Source of the DNA: an uncultured Sphingobium sp. | GTDB lineage: Bacteria > Pseudomonadota > Alphaproteobacteria > Sphingomonadales > Sphingomonadaceae | Reading direction: 5' to 3' | DNA: 18,268 bases | Assembly: GCA_946479185.1 (NCBI GenBank) | Contig: CAMLFF010000028.1 | Coordinates: 1 to 18,268 of the forward strand | In this document: positions 13,718 through 18,268 of the stretch, in pieces | Numbering within the stretch: position 1 is the first letter of the stretch | Layout: each line of letters opens with the position of its first letter | The notes under the pieces: model-generated | What the model was told of the DNA's origin: nothing | Databases searched by the model: none | The model's input: the letters and a program-made list of their open reading frames with translations, nothing else | Translations under genes and position numbers: made by a program

Positions 13718-14962
13718 ATGGCCAAATTATCTAGACTCGAAAAGCTCGAAATTCTCGCCGATGCGGCCAAATATGATGCGAGCTGCGCATCGAGCGGGGC
13801 CACCAAGCGTAACTCGCGCGGTTCGGGCGGAATAGGCTCCACCACCGCTATCGGCATTTGCCACAGCTATGCGCCGGATGGCCGCTGCATCTCACTACTC
13901 AAGATTTTGATGACGAACATCTGCATGTTCGACTGCGTCTATTGCATCAACCGCTCATCATCCAATGTGCGGCGGGCGGCCTTCACGCCCGCAGAAGTGG
14001 TCGAGCTGACGCTGGATTTCTACAAGCGCAATTATATCGAGGGGCTGTTTTTATCATCGGGCATCGTGCGCAGCCCGGATTATACGATGGAGCGGATTGT
14101 AGAAGTCGCGCGCTCGCTGCGCGAGGATCATGGCTTTCGCGGCTATATCCACCTCAAGACCATTCCGGAGGGCGACCCGGAACTGATCGCGCAGGCCGGG
14201 CGCTATGCGGACCGGCTTTCGATCAACATCGAGCTGCCAACCGATGCAGGCATCACAGCGCTCGCGCCCGAGAAGGATGGCGCGAAAATCCGCCGCACGA
14301 TGGCCCATCTCGGCACGCAGATCAAAGAGGCCAAGGCCGAACGCAAGACATCGCGTAATGCGCCCATCTTCGCGCCCGCCGGGCAAAGCACGCAGATGAT
14401 CGTCGGGGCAGATAGCTCCGGCGATGATGTGATGCTCAAGACCAGCGCTGATTTTTACAATAATTACGGCCTGCGCCGCGTCTATTATTCCGCCTTCTCC
14501 CCCATCCCCGATGCGAGCCGCCATCTGCCCGCCGCTGCGCCGCCGATGATGCGCGAGCATCGGCTCTATCAAGCCGATTGGCTGCTGCGCTTTTATGGCT
14601 TCTCCGTGGACGAGATCAGCTCGACGATGGACGGCGGTCGGCTCGCACTGGATATGGACCCCAAGCTTGCCTGGGCCATTGAGAAGCGCGAGATGTTCCC
14701 CGTCGATGTAAACAAAGGTTCGCGTGCCAATCTGTTGCGCGTGCCGGGGCTGGGCGCGCGGGTGGTGGATCGGCTGATTGCAGCACGGCGTCACCGCAAC
14801 CTACGGCTGGATGATGTGGCACGGCTCTGCCAATCCATCCGCAAGATCAGGCCCTTCATCGTTGCGGCGGACTGGCGGCCCACGGCTTTGCTCGATCGGG
14901 CGGATTTGAAAGCGCGTATCGTGCCGGTGCCGCGCCCGGCGCAGCTCTCCCTGTTTGCATGA
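13718..14962 (+). CDS. Putative DNA modification/repair radical SAM protein (SplB-like)
   Basis: Radical SAM enzyme of 414 residues. The [4Fe-4S] site is CMFDCVYC (C69, C73, C76: CX3CX2C). The family N-terminus ILADAAKYDASCASSGATKR is intact, followed by GICHSYAPDGRCISLLKIL. The barrel continues through EGLFLSSGI, HLKTIPEGDP and DRLSINIELPTD, the last typical of radical SAM proteins related to spore photoproduct lyase. A helix-hairpin-helix DNA-binding motif lies near the end (LLRVPGLGARVV, PGLG at 343-346), supporting a DNA substrate. The reaction is not established to my knowledge. The frame opens at 13640, but ATG 13718 gives the family start. Its TGA overlaps the ATG of the UdgX fusion gene (ATGA), the usual partner. 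A LexA box sits immediately upstream, so damage induction is inferred. Confidence 0.92.
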   Translation: MAKLSRLEKLEILADAAKYDASCASSGATKRNSRGSGGIGSTTAIGICHSYAPDGRCISLLKILMTNICMFDCVYCINRSSSNVRRAAFTPAEVVELTLDFYKRNYIEGLFLSSGIVRSPDYTMERIVEVARSLREDHGFRGYIHLKTIPEGDPELIAQAGRYADRLSINIELPTDAGITALAPEKDGAKIRRTMAHLGTQIKEAKAERKTSRNAPIFAPAGQSTQMIVGADSSGDDVMLKTSADFYNNYGLRRVYYSAFSPIPDASRHLPAAAPPMMREHRLYQADWLLRFYGFSVDEISSTMDGGRLALDMDPKLAWAIEKREMFPVDVNKGSRANLLRVPGLGARVVDRLIAARRHRNLRLDDVARLCQSIRKIRPFIVAADWRPTALLDRADLKARIVPVPRPAQLSLFA

Positions 14963-16392
14963 GTGCCTCGCTCGTGCACTGCGCGAAGCTCAGCGCGCCT
15001 GATGACTTCGCCGGATGGCGCGAAGCTGTGCGCCGGTATCTCGCCGCTGGCGTCGCCCCCGAGCAGATCGTTTGGGAGGTGGCTGGGAATGATGCCCCCG
15101 ACGTGTTCGGGGAAGATTGGGAGGAGCCTCCCCAACCGCTCACCCAGGCGAGCGTCATCATCTCGCGCGACTTTCTCGAAATCCTGCGCCTCGCCCTGCT
15201 GCACAGCGCACCCAACCGTTTCGCGCTCGCCTATCGCATCGTCTGGCGCATGCGCTCCCAGCCAAATCTGCCGCGCGACCCAGCCGATCCCGATGTGATC
15301 GCCATCCGCAATCTCGCCAAGGCCGTCCGGCGCGATCTGCACAAGATGCACGCGTTCGTCCGCTTCCGCAAAGTGGGCGATGAGGCTGGACGGGAATGCT
15401 ACGCCGCTTGGTTCGAGCCGGATCATCATATCGTGCGCGCCGTGGCGGGCTTCTTCCGCGATCGCTTCACGGGCATGAACTGGCTCATCGTCACCCCGCA
15501 AGCCAGCATCAGCTGGGATGGCGCCGTGCTGCGCGAAGGCACGGGTGGCACCGCAGACGATGTGCCGAGCGAAGACGCCGTGGAGGCCGAATGGCTCGCT
15601 TATTACAGCAGCATCTTCAACCCCGCGCGCCTCAAGGTGAAGGCGATGAAAAAGGAAATGCCGGTGCGCTACTGGCGGAACCTTCCCGAGAGCGCGCTCA
15701 TTTCTACTCTGATCCGGGATGCATCAAGACGTGTGGAGGCAATGGTGAGCGAGAAGAGCCAACCCGACCCATTTGGCAGCGCAGCGTCAGCCCCGGAACT
15801 CGCGCCGCCGCAATTCGAAACGCTTGATGACCTCTATGTCGCGCTCATACGGGACGATGTTCCGCCATCACCCAATTTCTCGGGCCGGATTGTGACGGGC
15901 GAGGGTCCGCGCCATGCGCCACTCATGTTCGTTGGCGAGCAGCCGGGCGATCAGGAGGATTTGGCCGGTCAGGTGTTCGTCGGCCCAGCCGGGCAGTTGC
16001 TGGATGCCTGTCTGGAAGAGGCAGGCGTGGACCGCGCACAATGCTTCCTCACCAATGCCGTCAAGCGCTTCAAGTTCGAGCAGCGCGGCAAGCGCCGCCT
16101 CCACCAGACGCCCACCGCCGGAGACGTCGCCCATTATCGCTGGTGGCTGAACGAGGAAATCCGGCTGGTCGCGCCCCGGCTTGTCGTGGCGCTGGGCGCA
16201 ACGGCGCTGCATGCGCTGACTGGTAAGAAGCAGGCCCTTGCGCCCTTGCGCGGATCGATCATGCCATGGAATGACCGGCAATTGCTGGTGACCGTCCACC
16301 CGAGCTTCCTGCTGCGACTACCGGACGAGCAGGCAAGGGCGATAGAACGCGGCAAGTTCGTTCGAGAACTCGGCAAAGCGCAGGCGGCCTGA
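14959..16392 (+). CDS. udgX: DUF4130-UdgX fusion, uracil-DNA binding protein
   Basis: Two-domain protein of 477 residues. About 1-260 is the DUF4130 'probable DNA metabolism' domain (KMHAFVRFRKV, EPDHHIVRAVAGFFRDRF, KKEMPVRYWRNLPE). About 290-477 is a UdgX-type uracil-DNA glycosylase fold. The UDG part shows GEQPGDQED (326-334, replacing the water-activating region), FVGPAGQLLD, TNAVKRFKFE, and the diagnostic loop KRRLH (378-382). H382 corresponds to the histidine that in UdgX forms a covalent bond to the abasic sugar after uracil removal. HPSFLLR (H447) is the second UDG motif. This predicts a suicide-type uracil crosslinker; the function of DUF4130 is unknown. The start overlaps the radical SAM stop by ATGA, so the two are co-translated and probably SOS-regulated. 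A strong hairpin follows. Confidence 0.93.
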   Translation: MSASLVHCAKLSAPDDFAGWREAVRRYLAAGVAPEQIVWEVAGNDAPDVFGEDWEEPPQPLTQASVIISRDFLEILRLALLHSAPNRFALAYRIVWRMRSQPNLPRDPADPDVIAIRNLAKAVRRDLHKMHAFVRFRKVGDEAGRECYAAWFEPDHHIVRAVAGFFRDRFTGMNWLIVTPQASISWDGAVLREGTGGTADDVPSEDAVEAEWLAYYSSIFNPARLKVKAMKKEMPVRYWRNLPESALISTLIRDASRRVEAMVSEKSQPDPFGSAASAPELAPPQFETLDDLYVALIRDDVPPSPNFSGRIVTGEGPRHAPLMFVGEQPGDQEDLAGQVFVGPAGQLLDACLEEAGVDRAQCFLTNAVKRFKFEQRGKRRLHQTPTAGDVAHYRWWLNEEIRLVAPRLVVALGATALHALTGKKQALAPLRGSIMPWNDRQLLVTVHPSFLLRLPDEQARAIERGKFVRELGKAQAA

Positions 16393-16414
16393 CGCGCTTC
16401 GCCTGGTAATCGCT

Positions 16415-16453
16415 TCGGGGCCGCTGCTCCTGTGGGAGATGCAGCGGCCCCGA
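16415..16453. terminator. Bidirectional hairpin between convergent operons
   Basis: TCGGGGCCGCTGC (16415-16427) and GCAGCGGCCCCGA (16441-16453) make a perfect 13-bp, very GC-rich stem with a 13-base loop, in which TCC/GGA can pair further. It sits between the udgX stop (16392) and the stop of the convergent efflux gene (16464), so it can end transcription from both sides. There is no U-run on either strand. Confidence 0.72.
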
Positions 16454-16463
16454 TCCGTCGCCG

Positions 16464-17867
16464 TCAGGACCAGCCACCGCCAAGGGCGCGGAAGAGGTCG
16501 ATCTGGCTGCGGGAGACGGCGGCATCCTGCGCGGCCAATTGCGCGCGAACGTCCGCCAATGTGCGCTCGGCATCGAGCCGGGCTAGCGAGTTGATCGCAC
16601 CCTCGCGCTGCTGCACGGTGATGATCCGCGTGGCCCGCTCAGCCTGCTGCGTGGCAGACTGCAGCGCTGCGCGGCGCTCCAATGCGCGGCCATAGTTGGA
16701 GAGCGCCGTCTCGGTTTCCTCCAACGCCAGCAGCACGGTGCCATCGAAGGCGCCGAGCGCTTCCTTGGTCTCCGCTTCTGCTGCATCGATCCGCGCGCGG
16801 GCTGGCTCCTGATTGGGGAATGCCCAGCTGAGCAACGGCCCCAGCAGCCAGCGAAACGGCCCGCCGGTCAATATGTCGCCAATGTCAGAGCCAGTGGAAC
16901 CGACCGAGCCGCCCAGCGTGATGCGTGGATAAAGATCCGCCGTCGCCACACCGATGCTGGCCGTGCGGGCAGCAAGCCTGCGCTCGGCTGCGCGCACATC
17001 CGGACGGCGCGCGAGCAGGGCCGTGCCATCGCCAATGGGGATTGGCTTGCTGATCTCCAGCGCGATACTGCGCTCACCGGCAATCACAGGCAGTTCGGCG
17101 GGCGCACGCCCGGTGAGGGTTGAGAGGCGGTACAAGGCCGCCTGCCGCGCCGCTTCGAGCGAGGGAATCTCCGCCGCGCGCTGGTCCCGCAGGGTGCGGA
17201 TCTGCGCGACGGCAAAGCCGCTTTCAAGTCCCGCATCATGGCGGCGCGTGGTGAGCGAGAGGGATTGATCGAGCAACGCGACAATATCCCGCGCCACCCG
17301 CAATTGCGCGGCGCCTGAGGCGGCGTCAGCATAAGCGCGCGTCGTCTCGGCGATCACGATCACCCGCACGGCGTCCGCATCGGCCTGACTGGCGGCGAGG
17401 TCGGCACGAGCGGCCTCAACATTGCGACCGATGCGCCCGAACAGATCGACCTCATAGCCGATCTGGATCCCGGCATCATAGGTCCAGCCCTCGCGGCTGG
17501 CGCCCGGTGCGACGAGGTTTTGCGGCTGACGGGCATAATTGCCTCCGAAGCCGATATTGGCCTGAGGCAGTCGATCCGCTCCGGCGCCGCGCAAGCCCGC
17601 CCGTGCGCGCTCGATGCGCGCGACGGCTTGTCGCAAGTCCGTATTGGCGGTCACGGCGTCGGCAACGAGGCCGTTGAGCACCGGATCGTCATACATGAGC
17701 CACCAATCCTGCGGCAGCGTGTCCGCCACAACGGGCGGCGCGCCATTGGCAAGGAATGGGCCAGACGATGCCTTTGGGGGGGGCGGCAAGGCATAGTCTG
17801 GCCCCACCGCGCAAGCCGAGAGGCTCAGCGCGGCAAGCAGTGAAAGGGGGAAAGTGCGTGTTTTCAT
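16464..17867 (-). CDS. RND efflux outer-membrane lipoprotein (NodT family)
   Basis: Outer-membrane factor of 467 residues, the TolC-like exit duct of an RND multidrug pump. A lipoprotein signal peptide ends in the lipobox LSAC (C19), followed by AVGPDYALPPPP, typical of NodT/OprM members. Two tandem OEP repeats follow, each with long coiled-coil helices. Visible segments are DNTDLRQA-like AVTANTDLRQAVARIERARAG, GYEVDLFGRIGRNVEAARADL, RRPDVRAAERRLAARTASIGVA and YPRITLGGSVG. The frame is open to 18020, but ATG 17867 begins the lipoprotein signal. The stop of the upstream RND pump gene ends 7 bases before it, so the two form an operon. The coding strand has a run of eight C (plus strand 17776-17783) in the proline stretch just after the lipobox. 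Confidence 0.94.
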   Translation of the reverse strand: MKTRTFPLSLLAALSLSACAVGPDYALPPPPKASSGPFLANGAPPVVADTLPQDWWLMYDDPVLNGLVADAVTANTDLRQAVARIERARAGLRGAGADRLPQANIGFGGNYARQPQNLVAPGASREGWTYDAGIQIGYEVDLFGRIGRNVEAARADLAASQADADAVRVIVIAETTRAYADAASGAAQLRVARDIVALLDQSLSLTTRRHDAGLESGFAVAQIRTLRDQRAAEIPSLEAARQAALYRLSTLTGRAPAELPVIAGERSIALEISKPIPIGDGTALLARRPDVRAAERRLAARTASIGVATADLYPRITLGGSVGSTGSDIGDILTGGPFRWLLGPLLSWAFPNQEPARARIDAAEAETKEALGAFDGTVLLALEETETALSNYGRALERRAALQSATQQAERATRIITVQQREGAINSLARLDAERTLADVRAQLAAQDAAVSRSQIDLFRALGGGWS

Positions 17868-17874
17868 GACGGAC

Positions 17875-18268
17875 CTATTCAGCAGGAGTCGCAAGAGGAG
17901 CGCCGCCAAGGGGCTGACGGCCTGCACGCAGCCGGGCGATGCGATCGCCCAGGCTGCGGCACACGACGTAGAAGGTGGGCGTGAAGATGAGCCCGAAGCC
18001 GGTAACGCCGAGCATACCAAAGCAGACGGCGGTGCCGAGCGCTTGCCGCAGTTCCGCGCCAGCGCCGGTCGCGATCACCAGCGGCACGGAGCCGAGGATG
18101 AAGGCAAAGCTCGTCATCAGGATTGGCCGCAGACGCGTGCGGGCGGCCTGAACGGCGGCCTGCGCAGGGGTGAGGCCATGCTGCTTTTCGCCCTGGCGCG
18201 CGAATTCGACGATCAGGATCGCGTTTTTCGCAGCCAGCGCCACCAGCACGACAAGGCCGATCTGGGTG
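17875..18268 (-). CDS. RND multidrug efflux pump, HAE1 family, C-terminal part
   Basis: The C-terminal ~130 residues of an AcrB/MexB-like inner-membrane proton-driven efflux pump; the rest lies beyond the right edge. The visible start TQIGLVVLVALAAKNAILIV is the conserved helix of this family, followed by RTRLRPILMTSFAFILGSVPLVIATGAGAE, the signature loop and helix before the last transmembrane segments. FGLIFTPTFYVVCRSL is the final helix, with a short tail GGAPLATPAE. The gene ends 7 bases before the outer-membrane factor start, giving the common order pump then outer-membrane protein; the adaptor gene is expected further upstream, off the window. The substrate range is unknown. Confidence 0.95.
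   Translation of the reverse strand, partial: TQIGLVVLVALAAKNAILIVEFARQGEKQHGLTPAQAAVQAARTRLRPILMTSFAFILGSVPLVIATGAGAELRQALGTAVCFGMLGVTGFGLIFTPTFYVVCRSLGDRIARLRAGRQPLGGAPLATPAE

Overview
The window is chromosomal DNA from an alphaproteobacterium, most likely a member of the Sphingomonadales (inference). Reasons: high GC with dense, tightly spaced genes; alphaproteobacterial-type proteins, including a TonB-dependent receptor with the usual DIVVTA TonB box; a groESL operon with a CIRCE operator; and a perfect match to the alphaproteobacterial LexA box. The genus cannot be fixed by reading alone. No tRNA, rRNA, IS element, prophage or CRISPR array is visible.

Layout. (1) 1-2265: end of a ligase-associated MBL-fold DNA exonuclease followed by its partner ATP-dependent DNA ligase. 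(2) 2262-2885, minus: glutathione S-transferase, divergent from groES. (3) 2886-5149: heat-shock groES-groEL operon. It has a sigma-32-like promoter, a CIRCE element, an extra perfect palindrome in the leader, an intercistronic hairpin region and a hairpin after groEL. (4) 5134-6348: two small uncharacterised proteins and a small potassium-channel-like membrane protein. (5) 6398-8902, minus: TonB-dependent receptor. A regulatory region with tandem repeats and a palindrome separates it from a divergent ribbon-helix-helix regulator plus PHB-depolymerase-type esterase. (6) 10718-13580, minus: MscS-type channel, then an SLC13-type transporter with RCK_C domains. (7) 13682-16392, plus: radical SAM protein (SplB-like, C-terminal HhH) overlapping a DUF4130-UdgX fusion gene. 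The start region carries a GAAC-N7-GAAC LexA box. (8) 16415-18268, minus: RND efflux outer-membrane lipoprotein and the C-terminal end of its inner-membrane pump, reading in from the right edge.

The best candidate for an under-described system is region 7. The uracil-DNA-crosslinking domain UdgX is fused to DUF4130 and translationally coupled to a SplB-like radical SAM enzyme. The sequence also suggests SOS control from a possibly leaderless promoter. The gene pair itself is a recognised family combination, but the radical SAM reaction is, to my knowledge, not established. A second DNA-repair pair (region 1) lies 11 kb away. Secondary points of interest are the layered control of groESL and the palindromic operator that decides the start of the RHH regulator gene.
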